DNA from: Limonium bicolor
Taxonomy: Eukaryota; Streptophyta; Magnoliopsida; Caryophyllales; Plumbaginaceae
NCBI GenBank assembly: GCA_023374045.1
Contig: CM041779.1
Location: forward strand, 295,688,167 to 295,752,166
DNA: 64,000 bases
Reading direction: 5' to 3'
In this document: positions 23,827 through 35,094 of the stretch, piece by piece
Layout of the letters: the number at the start of each line of letters is the position of its first letter
How positions within the stretch are numbered: the first letter of the stretch is position 1
Made by a program: the position numbers and the translations under genes
The notes under the pieces: generated by a model
Databases searched by the model: none
The model's input: only the letters and a program-made list of their open reading frames with translations
Told to the model about the DNA's origin: nothing

Positions 23827-24549
23827 CTAAAAGTCAAACTTAATCTTCCTGGTTTCATGTGAGTGGTGTTTATCACTGTCGAAGGTGTTGTGTTCATTTA
23901 ATCCTTTAATTCCATGGTATAGCAACCTTGACTTTCCACCCATTATTAAAACATCTCCTGAATTCAATATGATTTTCTTTGCAAGGTCCACACGCTTCTG
24001 CTCGCCATAAAGGAACTCTGCGTCATCTCCAATTGACAAAGACAATACTGGTATCCCCTGATCGAGGGACCCTTGTGTTTCATCCTTGTCCTGATGTAGT
24101 CCTAAACGGCCTCCTTCTTCATAGAAGTTGATGATACATAGATCAGCCCTTAGATTGGGAACTGGATCTTCTTCTAACTGTTGAGCTGTATTAACTGCTT
24201 GTTCCACAATTTGTAAAAATTTTCCTGGGATTTTTGGCACTTGTGCTTCATCTCCATTTCTTGTATTGGTAGGTCTTTGAGTAGGGATTCCAATCTTTTC
24301 CTAAGCACATCATTTTCAACTTCATTTTTGATCCTCCTGGAAATTCTGGAGTGTAGAACCCTCCTGGTCCCGCTCCTAATTCTTGACATCTTCTGATGAT
24401 TGCAATTTGTGTCTCCGGTGTTAGGTATCCTTTGAGTAGTATCAAACCTGGTTGGATAACCTTACATTGTTCGTTCGTTGGTTCTGTGCTTTGATAAGGT
24501 TTTTCTAGGGAGGGCGGTGAGGGGATAGGAAAGCATATCTTATAGCTTC
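23827..24549 (-). pseudogene. AlkB-like 2-oxoglutarate/Fe(II) dioxygenase in element A
   Basis: AlkB-family enzymes oxidatively remove methyl groups from nucleic-acid bases. The N-terminal half (24549 to about 24248) has VIQPGLILLKGYLTPETQ and GPGGFYTPEFPGGSKMKL, typical of the plant ALKBH1-like group. The catalytic half has GRLGLHQDKDE (the HxD iron ligands) and GDVLIMGGKSRLLYHGI (the distal His). The frame shifts near 24245, between the halves, and again near 23865, so the final RLSLTFR-type arginine motif lies out of frame. The proposed start is a splice acceptor (CACGTAG before GAAGC, 24549), in phase with gag exon 3; there is no convincing ATG. A host gene at this place is excluded because gag and pol of the same element flank it on the same strand, in the same order as in element B. 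Confidence 0.85.
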
Positions 24550-24677
24550 CTACGTGGTTTAAAATTCTACTAGTGAGTCTTATTAGTTCTTTCCTATGCA
24601 ACTAGGCAATCAAGGCATGCAAGCACTCATTCACATCATCCATTGCTCAATAACAGGTTTACATGGGTTTAGAATAC

Positions 24678-26037
24678 CTGGGTTGGTAGAAGGACCAGCC
24701 TCATCCGAGCGGTCCATGACATGCAGGGCGGGTCCCGATGCTGGGCCCTTGCCCTTATTCCCCTGAGCTTGGTTTGTTGGTGGAGGGCGAGTATCGCTGG
24801 CTCCATTCTTATGGCCGGTATTTGCCTTTGCTCCCGGGCGGTAGTTCCGGCTCTCCGGGTTTCGGATGCACTCGAAGGCACGGTGTCCATATATCTGACA
24901 GTGGCGGCACTGGACTTTCTCCCCTTGGAAGTCCACCCCGGGGTGATCCTTTCCACATTGTCTACAGTTGAAGTGGCGGACAACCCTTTGGCCCGTGTTT
25001 GAGCCATGTCCAGAACCTATTACAATCGAGGTCAATTTTATATCCCAACGGTACTGAAGTAATCAAAAAGTTTCAAATTAAACTGCTTGTTTAGAGTGCC
25101 TACCCTTAGATGGGTAAGTTTTCTGGGAGTTTGTAGCTCCGTAGGTTCCTGACTGGGGATTCCCGTAGTATGGTTCCCCTTCCCTTGATAGGGCTTGTTC
25201 CTTCTGTTGGAGTTTCCCTGTTTGGCATCCTCACTGCCAGGTCCATCCTTTCTCTTTTGGGAGCTCAAAGCATCCCTTCTCTTGCATGTGATCTCCACAA
25301 TGGAGGCAGCATGGTAGCATTCCTGAAATCTCAAGGTATCAGTCTCCAAATCTCCCATGACGGGGTATAGTAGGTAATAAAATTTTCAGCTGGTTTAGAC
25401 TCTCCTGTTTTACCTGTAAACTGGTAGGGATGATTGGTCCCATCCCAAACTGGAGTCGAGGACTCAGTCCCCCGTAGAACCGGTCGACCAACACCTGGTC
25501 CGAGTATCCTATTCCGGGCAGTAGTCGGAGTAGTGAAGTAAACTTCGCATAATATTCATCTACCGTCATCTTTCCCGTCTGCTCCAGTGCATCAAACTCC
25601 CTAGTTTTCACCATCCTGGTGTGGGCCGGGTAGTACTTGCCCCTTAGTAGTGCAGTGTAGTGTCCCCAAGTGAAAGCTGGGTCATCCAGGTGGTCGGCCT
25701 TCACCATATTCCACCAATCTCTCGCTGCATCCTTCAGGTAGAAGGCAGCAAGTCTCACTTTTCCCTAGCTGGGACTGCCAGTGTCTCGAACGCTGTTTCC
25801 ATCTCCATAATGTAAGTCTCCAAGTGTGCAGGGTCAGTCTGCCCCTTGAATGCAGTTGGCCTCAGATCAGCCAAACTCTTCACCCAATCCCTCTCTCTGG
25901 GTGGTGGTGGGGAGTGTGGTAGCTGCTGCTGTGCAACCCCCGCCTGTGCAAATGCTTGAGCTATTAAAGTAGCAATGTCTGCCAGCCTGATGGTTGGCTC
26001 CTCTTCGGCCTGTCCACGCGTCCCCTCTTCCTGACAT
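24678..26037 (-). pseudogene. Gag of element A, apparently three exons
   Basis: Start ATG at 26037 (MSGRG). Exon 1 26037-25414 includes the capsid signature YLKDAARDWWNMV and frame breaks near the start and near 25768. Exon 2 25322-25104 begins ECYHAA and has one frame change. Exon 3 25016-24678 holds the zinc knuckle (CRQCGKDHPG and CRHCQIYGHRAFEC) and ends in MDRSDEAGPSTNP. Introns of 91 and 87 bp have GT-AG ends (CAG|GTAAAA...TTTCAG; AAGG|GTAGGC...TAATAG). Element B has introns at the same two places, so this is unlikely to be chance decay. Exon 3 ends at a GT (24677) with one base left over, which fits both the AlkB-like acceptor and the pol acceptor. Confidence 0.78.
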
Positions 26038-26201
26038 CTGCAGGATGTTGAGGTATATTAGATACTGTGGTCACAATCTTGGTCTTGGATAGTAGTCTAA
26101 GTAAAAACTAACTTAAACTCTTTCTGTACTATCACTCAACCCGTAACCTAAGCTTTAGAAATCCTAATCTCGGTGTATTCCTGTATCCAGAGCGTAACTA
26201 C

Positions 26202-26213
26202 GCTCTGATACCA
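26202..26213 (-). other. Primer-binding site of element A
   Basis: On the minus strand TGGTATCAGAGC, a few bases inside the 5' LTR; complementary to plant initiator methionine tRNA. Confidence 0.92.
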
Positions 26214-26218
26214 CTTTT

Positions 26219-27269
26219 TGTAACACCCCAACCGAAATCCAATAACCTGTACGGCGATCACTCCCAAATAAAATACAACTGCAGCGGAAATAAATACAAC
26301 AACCGGGCGGTATTACAATGCCGTTGGCCACCCTTGTGGCCAACAAGGCTAACTCCAAATACAATCTCCAAAAGTCACGGTCTGAATACGAATACAATCC
26401 GAGATACTAGGAATCAAACTCAAATGAAAATACTTAAGTAAAACAAATAACTAGTAGGAGACTCCCATAGCTTGAATCTACCCCACCTACACTCGGTGTG
26501 GTAATCTTCTCAACTTCAGGTACCTGAAAAATGGGGGTGCCCCCAAAGGGGCTCAGCAACATTGCTGGTATGGAAAACGTGCAGCCCATCGGCTACCGGG
26601 CCACACCAACTACTTGTCGAATACATGCAGTTCATTTTTGTAAAGCTGTAAACAAACATAGTATGATAATAACAAGAATCCATACAAGGACAACGATGTC
26701 ACATAAAACAAGACTTCAGAAGGTCAAGTTAGATGAACTGTAATCATTTGATAATAGTCGGGTCCGCACGATTGGACTGACAGGTGTAAAGAGTATGTCA
26801 ATACAACGAAGGTATAGTGACCTCGTTAAAAGAAAGGTGGGTAGTTAGTCCCACAGAAAATGATGTAGTTAACTCCTGTACTTGGAAGAGGTGGGAATCG
26901 AACCCTCGAGAGAAATGAAGTCTTCCCCTCCACTTGAACTGTTCCGGTACGCAGCCGGTGAGTGACATAGTGCACCCCCGAACTCTAGAACTGTTCCGGT
27001 ACGCAGCCGGTGAGTGACATAGTGCACCTAGAACTCCCGTCGCGACGTAAATTGATTAGGAGACGACCTGACACAGGTACAACTCCCGTAGCATGCATGG
27101 CCAGATCCAACTGGGCTCCTCGTTCTCGTAGTATGGAATTGTTAGGTGTCAGACAAGGGCATTAATCAAGAATGAAATGTGTACTGTCAGTTATCACGTT
27201 TAGGATAACGACGTTTGTTATAAATGATGTTAGTGAGAGACTTGAGTACAAGTTCTCAGTATAATAAAG
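26219..27269 (-). repeat. 5' LTR of element A, right-copy segment 1
   Basis: Aligns with 15008-16054 of the left LTR, including the tandem pair (about 26935-27030). It is interrupted at ATAATAAAG by insertion of element B; the left LTR reads straight through at that point. Confidence 0.93.
27265..27269. repeat. Target site duplication of element B (left)
   Basis: TAAAG on the left; TAAG on the right at 41587-41590. The uninterrupted LTR at about 16050 reads AATAAAGCGCAGG, so the right copy has lost one A. Confidence 0.8.
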
Positions 27270-30200
27270 TGTAACACCCCTACATCGTACTTCACAACTA
27301 AATGAAATCGCAGCGGGAATAAATAACTAAACAATAACTAACGCTTCGGTGCTACAACGCCGTCAACCACCCACGTGGTTGACAAGGCAGAATAAATACA
27401 AGTGTACCGGTCTGATGATCAGACTCCCGAGCATAAACTAAACCATAAATACATCATATACAATACCGAGTATTACTTACATTCCTTCACTGTAAACTGT
27501 CAATATACCGCCATAGTAATTTCAACGGAATCAAAATATAATGCCACGGGAGCACAGGCGCATCCCGGGCTCAACATCCAAAATAAACCAACATACAACT
27601 GCAGTCTAGATCCTACAGCCACTCTGCCTCCTCGATCCTCATCCTGCAGTAAAAATATGGAGTCCCCCGAGGGGGTCAGCAACCCTTGGATGGTATGGTT
27701 AACGCGCAGCCCATCGGCTACCGGGATACGCGCAACTAATTGTCATGATAACATGGCATTCATTTTATACATAACATAACATAATATGTGGCATAGCATC
27801 AATAGTGCATAGCACAACATCACATACACAGTGGATCTTCGCTCCATAACAAAAACCAAGAAGGTTAAATAACATAAGAGCCTAGAGAATGATTCACTCT
27901 CATGTTAAGCTCGTTACACACACTCATTACCGCTCTGTTATTCGAACGAGTAACTTAAGTCACAGATGGTTCGGATATAGTGACCCGAACACACACACAA
28001 ACACATGTTCCCACTAAACCGATCATAAGTCAGAATAGGTAAGCTTTGGAGGAAGCTAGCGGGAGATCGAACGCCAAATTAAGGAGAACAATCTTAACAA
28101 CATAAGAGTCGAATCTGATTCAGATATCCACTCTTAACTTACATGCATGACCGGACAACCGGATTCCTCACTTCCCAGTTAACACTTGTTAGGAGTTCAT
28201 GGTGGAACTTAACAACCAATGCACAATAGGTGGTAAGTCATGTTAGACACACAAGGGAAATAAGTCACATCATAACATCACAATAATATGAACAACTGTA
28301 AACTCATTACATGTTTAGATCTTATAACGTCATAAACACACAGAAAAACATACAACACACAGCCGGTGTAAACCGGTAGGCGACAGACTGCAAGAAAACC
28401 ATACCTTGGTCCTTGCCTCGATTGATTTCCTCCGTAGGTCACTCCTATACATGTTTAATAACGTCGGTTAATTATTTATTTAACTTCAAACTTACTAAAT
28501 GTTTAACATGATTGTATGACATGTTTTTAATGTCTAACTTACCCTAGGTTACCTTCATTACACCCCCTAGGGTTAACTACATAAGTCACATTCTTTTCTG
28601 TTTTTTTTTTTACAAGTTTTGGTCCGACCGACCTTACCGACCGAACTTACCCAAGTTCGGTCGATTCCAGAACACATTTCCGTCAAAATTTTCTACTCCG
28701 ACCGACCTTGTAAGTTCGGTCGCAAGTTCGGTCCATTCCTGAGAGTTTCTTCTCTTTGAAAATTCAGCCCGACCGAACTTGCCAAGTCCGGTCCCATGTC
28801 CGGTCGATTCCAGAAACTTAATCCGTACACAAAATACAAGCCCGACCGACCTTGCAAGTCCGGTCCCCAAGGTCGGTCCATTCCAGAAGCCAATTCTCGC
28901 AGGGTAAACTGGGCTCGACCGAACTTGCAAGTTCGGTCGCAAGTTCGGTCTACTCCAGACCTTGTTTTCCATTTCTCATTTAACTCCAAACTTCACCCCA
29001 TATATCCAGTACACCCTAACTCATTTGGGCACTTCAAACACACCTTAAGACATCCTTAAACACTCATAAAACTCATAATTCCTTAACCTTTACTCATTTC
29101 TTCCCAAATTCCTAACACTATCTATTTCCTCCTTAGTCTCAAAGTGGTGTTTCATACCTAAAATGACTACATCCCAAAATGCTTTTCCTCACTTCAAATC
29201 ATCTCCCAAGCATCATTTCTTACCATCAACTCCTTATGTCATTCTTGAAATCCTTTTTCAAGTTCACACTTTCTCCTTGTTCACCAAAGTTTGCCCAAAT
29301 CCTAACACAAGTCCAAATGACTCTAGTGTATCCCCAAAACATTCCTTGCATTATAAAATCCTCTAGAACATTTCCTAAGCCCTTCTCACATCTTAAAACA
29401 CCTTAATGCATGTTCTTTCCCAAGGAGAGCACTTAACCATTCCAAACATTTCTTAACTCATCAACTTATTTTTAAACCTTAGGAACTTCTTGTTTGTTAC
29501 CTAAATTTGACATAGGTTCTCCTAGAACATACTAAACCAAAACATATTGTTTTCACCAACAAACAGCCAAGAACACAAAAATCCATCAAACACATCTTAC
29601 ACACAAACTTCACACATATAGCACTACATCACAATATAGTGAAATTTAAATTGCATGGCACTTAGGCCCTTAAATGACATGGCTCTTAGGCCCTTAAAAT
29701 GCATAAATCATAACACTGAATTTCCCAATATATTTGCCTTTGACCTGCAAATACACTCAAACCACATATGCCTTTACTAAACTCTTAAGAGCATTCTTCT
29801 AAGTCACTTCTCATTGGCTCCTTAGATATCTTCATAAGAAATACAAGCACATTTCTCCTAAGACTTGAAACCACATTAGGTTAGCATATTTACCTCTTTT
29901 CCACACAAACTTCTTCTTTGTTTCCTTATAAAAACCGGTAAGGTATTTGATTCCTTGTCAACTACTAAACATTATACAAATCACATAATGAGTATTCAAG
30001 CTTTAAGCTTCATCTCATTGTAAACCTAGGTTTACATTATTTCAAAAACATTAATGTAGTTGTTTTACCTTGGTCTTTGAAGAGAGTTTGAATATATATC
30101 AAGAGAGGACTCCACCTAGTCCTTGAAAGGTGGAATGAAGCTAGAACAAAGTCACACAAAGAGCACCATTAATGGGCATTTTCGGTCAAGGTAAAAACAT

Positions 30201-31198
30201 GGAGGAAACATGATTTTTCTTTGAGATTCCTTACCTAGAAGCAAAGGAGAGTAATAATATGTAGAAATGTAAGCTCAAGCTCCTTCAATGGTGGAACTCC
30301 ATGGCACCGAAATGGGGCTCTTGAAGTTTTGAGAAGATAGGAATGAGAGCTTGATGAGAGGAAGAGAATGGTGGTGTTTGTTTTGATGGTGTAAGTGAGC
30401 TAGGAATTAAAAGTGGTCAAAGATGGAGTTTGTGTTGGTTTACTATTACAATCGTGTATGAAGAGAAGAAGAGAGGTTGAAGAAGACTTGGAACCGTGGG
30501 AAATGAAGGAAGGAAAGAAATGAGAGAATGAGATAAGTGAGTTTGTTTTGCTTTTTAGAAGATATTTATGCGTATAAAGTAAAAAGTAACTTAAGTAGTC
30601 TTCTTCATTTTCTTAACATATTAACAAGAGAGTGGTGAGTCACCACACTTAAGAAAACCGGCCCCCAATAGTACTTAGGGGTAATATAGTCTTTATTTGT
30701 CAATTTAATTACTTATACAACATATGTTACAAAATAGCTTATTAAAATCACTATTCATAAAAACAAGGCACATAGAAGTGAAATTTTTGATTTCCCATTG
30801 ATATAGACTTCAAAATGTGATACTATATAGTACACATGTTAATTAAAGAGTAATGATGGACATCTAGCCATTAAAAACTCATTTACAAGAAATTTTTCGA
30901 AAATGTGCTTTAAGACTCCTTAAAGTACATTTTGTGTTTTAACTTGTTTCCAAGCTTGGTTTTCTTTGGTAATTGGTTTAATATGTTCATTAATATATAA
31001 ATAAGGTCTTGGTAAGTTCATTAGGTCTTAACCAAGCTTATCCCAAGCTTAGAGCACATTTTGGCCTTTATTGACCTTAAAGCACATTTTGTGTTTTCTT
31101 TTGTTTAAATTTGTTTACTAATGTTTCTAAGACTCTTTTTAGTCTTAATATACCATATTTAGGTGTTTAAACAATATACTAAGCTTTGGGGTATTTCA
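27270..31198 (-). repeat. 3' LTR of element B (left copy)
   Basis: 3929 bp, TGTAACACCCC to GGGGTATTTCA on the plus strand. It contains the five-unit hairpin array at 28621-28965. The remainder is AT-rich with no convincing gene. Confidence 0.95.
28621..28965. repeat. Hairpin array in 3' LTR of B (five units)
   Basis: Five units about 72-75 bp apart, e.g. GACCGACCTTG ... CAAGGTCGGTC, each followed by a CCATTCCAG- or GATTCCAG-like tail. In the last unit the left arm GACCGAACTTG is followed by two consecutive copies of CAAGTTCGGTC, so it can pair with either. Confidence 0.88.
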
Positions 31199-31214
31199 AT
31201 CTACCCCCCTGAAA
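31199..31214 (-). other. Polypurine tract of element B
   Basis: On the minus strand CAGGGGGGTAGAT directly precedes TGAAATACCCC, the start of the 3' LTR. Confidence 0.85.
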
Positions 31215-31480
31215 AGAACTTTGTCCTCAAAGTTCACACTTCCACATATCCTAACTGATAGAACACGGGAATACTTATAAACAATACTTCCATACATCAT
31301 TAACAACCCACTTACATAACGTTGGACACAAGGTCCATACAACATAACATCGGGTACATAACATTGGACACAAGGTCCATACAACATCATCAACATCATT
31401 CAGACACAACGGTCTGTAACATGACAACATAACATAGACGATGTATTCAAATACACGTCGTACACACATAACCGAAAGCG

Positions 31481-31518
31481 GCTCTACCCCCCTTAAAAAG
31501 GGGTACGCCCCGTACCCT
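31481..31518 (-). other. Second PPT-like tract of element B
   Basis: On the minus strand, just after pol: GGGTACGGGGCGTACCC (an inverted repeat), then a T/A run and AAGGGGGGTAGAG. The core matches the LTR-proximal PPT about 280 bp away. The same arrangement is present in element A. Confidence 0.6.
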
Positions 31519-31531
31519 ATACACATAAGCA

Positions 31532-34500
31532 CTAAGAAGTAAACAATGACGGGTACTTCGCCTTCATCTTGTCTTCCAGCTCCCAAGTGGCCTCCTCAAC
31601 GTCCTGGTTAGACCAAAGAACTTTCACCAGTCTCACAGACCTATGGCGAGTGTCTCGAGTCTTAGTATCCAGAATCCGTACCGGAGTCTCCACTGATCGC
31701 ATGGTCGGCTCTAAGGTTAGCCTTTCAGGCTGAAGCACATGAGACGGATGAGACATATACTTCTTCAACTGGGACACATGAAATACATCATGTACCTTGC
31801 CCAGCTCGGCGGGTAAATCAAGTCTATAAGCTACCGGGCCGATCCGCTCCGTCACAACATAAGGCCCCACATATTTTGGGCTCAACTTGCCTTTCTGGCC
31901 AAAACAAAATACTCCCTTCATGGGGGATACTCTCAAAAATACCTGATCGCCCACGGCGAACTCCAGGTCACGTCTGCGCACATCTGCGTACGACTTCTGT
32001 CTATCCTGAGCTGCTTTCATGTTAGCCTGGATCTGGCGAACTTCTGCCTGAACTTGTTCAAGATACTCTGGTCCTATAATGACCGTCTCACTCGACTCAT
32101 CCCAGCATAATGGCGTGCGGCATGGTCTACCGTACAAGGCCTGGAAGGGAGACATCTTGATCGATGCATGATAACTGTTGTTGTAACTAAACTCGATCAG
32201 ATGTAACTTATCAATCCAGCTGGTCTGAAAGTCAAGTGCACATGCACGTAACATATCCTCAAGTGTCTGGATGGTACGCTCACTCTGACCATCTGTCTGT
32301 GGGTGGAACGCTGTACTTAGCTTCAGCTCGGTGCCAAGCGCTTCCCGTGTAGACTTCCAATACCTCGACAAGAATCTGGTATCTCTGTCCGATACAATGG
32401 TCTTCGGTACCCCATGATGTCTTACAATTTCTCTATCAAAGAGTTCTGCCAGTTTTGCCACTTTCCAGGTGTCCTTCATCGGAATGAATCGGGCCACCTT
32501 GGTCAGTCGGTCAACAACAACCCATATCATATTCAGACCTCCCCTTGTAGGCGGAAGCCCTACTACGAAGTCCATGGAAATATCATGGAACTTCCACTCA
32601 GGCACTGGCATTGGCTGTACCATACCACCAGGCCGTCGGTGCTCAAACTTGACCTTCTGGCAAGTGAGACACCTCAACACATAATCACTTACATCTTTTT
32701 TCATTCCAGTCCACCAAAAATATCTTTTCATACCCTTATACATCTTTGAAGCTCCGGGGTGAATCGAAGTAGTAGAACAATGGGATTCACTCAATATGCG
32801 CTCCTTCAACTCAGTGCTACTCCTCGGTATACACAGTCGACCATTAAGCCTAATCAGGTCATCATCGTGGAGTCTGAAGTCGTACTTCTGACCCTCGAAT
32901 GTGCCATCAATAAGCTTCTGCCTGATCTCTATCATATACTGATCCGTCATCTGAGCACTCCGCACCTCTTTAACCAAGCCAGTATGAGAGACTAGCGAAT
33001 GGAGAGAGTGTGCTCGGCGACTCAATGCGTCAGCTACCACATTTGCCTTACCCTCTTTATATTGCAGATTAATGTCGTAGTCATTCAGAAATTCAACCCA
33101 CCTTCTTTGTCTCATGTTCAACTCCTTCTGAGTGAACAAGTACTTTAAGCTTTTGTGGTCAGAATAGATTGTCACACTTACCCCATACAAATAATGTCGC
33201 CATATCTTCAATGCGAAGACAATGGCACCCAACTCTAGATCGTGGGTAGGATAGTTCTCCTCATGCTTTTTCAGCTGTCGGGAGGCGTAAGCTACGACCT
33301 TCCCGTGTTGCATCAATACACAACCCATACCTCTACCTGATGCGTCGCAATAGACCTCAAAACCATCTGGACCGTCTGGTATAGTCAGGACTGGTGCAGA
33401 AGTCAGAGCATCCTTGAGACTCGTGAAAGAACTCTCACAGTCGACTGTCCACTCGAATGGTGCATCCTTCTTCATCAAGGAAGTCATCGGCTTCGAGACA
33501 CTGGAGAAGTCCTTTACAAACCTCCTATAATAACCTGCCAGACCGAGGAAGCTCCTGATATCGGTAACTGTCTTCGGCCTAGGCCAGGTGCGCACTGCAT
33601 CTATCTTTGCCGGATCAACAGCGATCCCGGCCTCAGAAATCACATGTCCAAGAAAGGATACTTGGTTCAACCAAAATTCACATTTCGAAAACTTAGCATA
33701 CAACTGATTCCTTCTCAATGTTTGTAACACATTTCTCAGGTGGCTTTCGTGCTCACCTCTCGATTTCGAGTACACAAGAATATCATCGATGAAGACTACC
33801 ACAGACTTGTCCAACTGATCTTGGAACAAGCGGTTCATTAAGTCCATGAACTTAGCTGGTGCATTTGATAAGCCAAACGGCATAACTGTGAACTCATAAT
33901 GCCCATACCTAGTTCTGAATGCTGTCTTTTCAATATCACTGTCACGGATGGCAATCTGATGGTACCCGGATCGTAGGTCTATCTTGGAGAATACTGATGC
34001 TCCCCTCAGCTGATCAAATAGATCGTCGATGTGTGGTAAAGGGTAACGGTTCTTCACCGTAACTGCATTCAGCTCTCGATAGTCAATACACAGGCGGAGG
34101 CTACCGTCCTTCTTCTTCACGAAGAGGACCGGCGCTCCCCATGGTGAAACGCTAGGGCGGATGAACCCCTTGTCGAGTAGGTCTCTCAGCTGCTCCTTGA
34201 GCTCAGTCATTTCTGCTGGAGCCATACGATAGGGCGCCTTCGCAATTGGTCCGGTACCCGGAACCAAATCAATCTCAAACTCCACTTCCCGTGCTGGCGG
34301 CATGCCCGGCAGTTCCTTAGGAAATACATCAGGAAACTCCGACACTACCGGCACATCTGGGCTGAACTCTGGATCTCTCTCTATGTCCTGGACATAGCAG
34401 AGGTATACATTACTCCCTCGTCGTAATTCACGATACATAGCCATGGCGGTGATGATCTGAGTCGAAGGCTCCCTGGGCCTCTGGCGGTAAGATATGGTAA

Positions 34501-34911
34501 CCCCAGATGGACTCCGAAGAAGTAGTCGATGCTCGGCACACAGGATTCTGCCCTTGTACCGCTCCAACCAGTTCATCCCGACAATCACATCAAAATCAAG
34601 TCCGTCGAACTTTATCAAGTCGATCGGAAACTCTTCACCTCTGATTCGTACAACAGCATCTCGGTGGTAGCGGGTACACCTGGTCCGCTCTTTCGACGGG
34701 AGAGTGACTAGAAAGTCTGGCATCTCATAACCGTCTAACCCCAGCCTCTTCGCAAAAGATAGCGAAATAAATGTGTGTGAGGCTCCGGAGTCGAACAAGA
34801 TCGAAGCGTCCACGCCATTGACTGGAAAGGTACCGGTGAGGATTGTGCCGCTCTTGCCGGCTTCTGCCTCATTGCAGACACTCAGTATACCTCCCGTTCC
34901 GAGTGCACAGC
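31532..34911 (-). CDS. Pol polyprotein of element B (PR-RT-RNH-INT-chromodomain-like)
   Basis: An uninterrupted frame with every catalytic motif. Protease [10 protein letters not shown] lies at the start. RT has [18 protein letters not shown] and FIDDILVYS. RNase H has [13 protein letters not shown] and [16 protein letters not shown]. Integrase has [23 protein letters not shown] and DGQSERTIQ (D, D, E). The tail [19 protein letters not shown] is chromodomain-like. From the first in-frame ATG (34813) it is 1093 residues, but that ATG lies only a few codons before the protease motif, so it is probably not the true start. The same frame is open back to 34911, where AATTAG precedes GCTGTGC; this putative acceptor has the phase of gag exon 3's donor. 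I infer a spliced Gag-Pol. It copies and integrates the element. Confidence 0.93.
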
Positions 34912-35094
34912 CTAATTCATTGGCAAACTAATAAGTATTGGGTAACAACCGGTTGATATACTTCAATAACTCCACTTTATTCATTAACACATTCTCCTTA
35001 CAACATTGTTGGTTTACACTGTTGACATAACTTAACACATATATAATATCCCTAACATACACTGGCTTAACACATTACATAATTATACAAGGCT

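Noticed and set aside
29163..29406. Short plus-strand frames in the B LTRs (repeated at 39555-39761)
   Set aside because: They occur in both LTR copies but lack family resemblance and lie antisense to the element; treated as chance frames.
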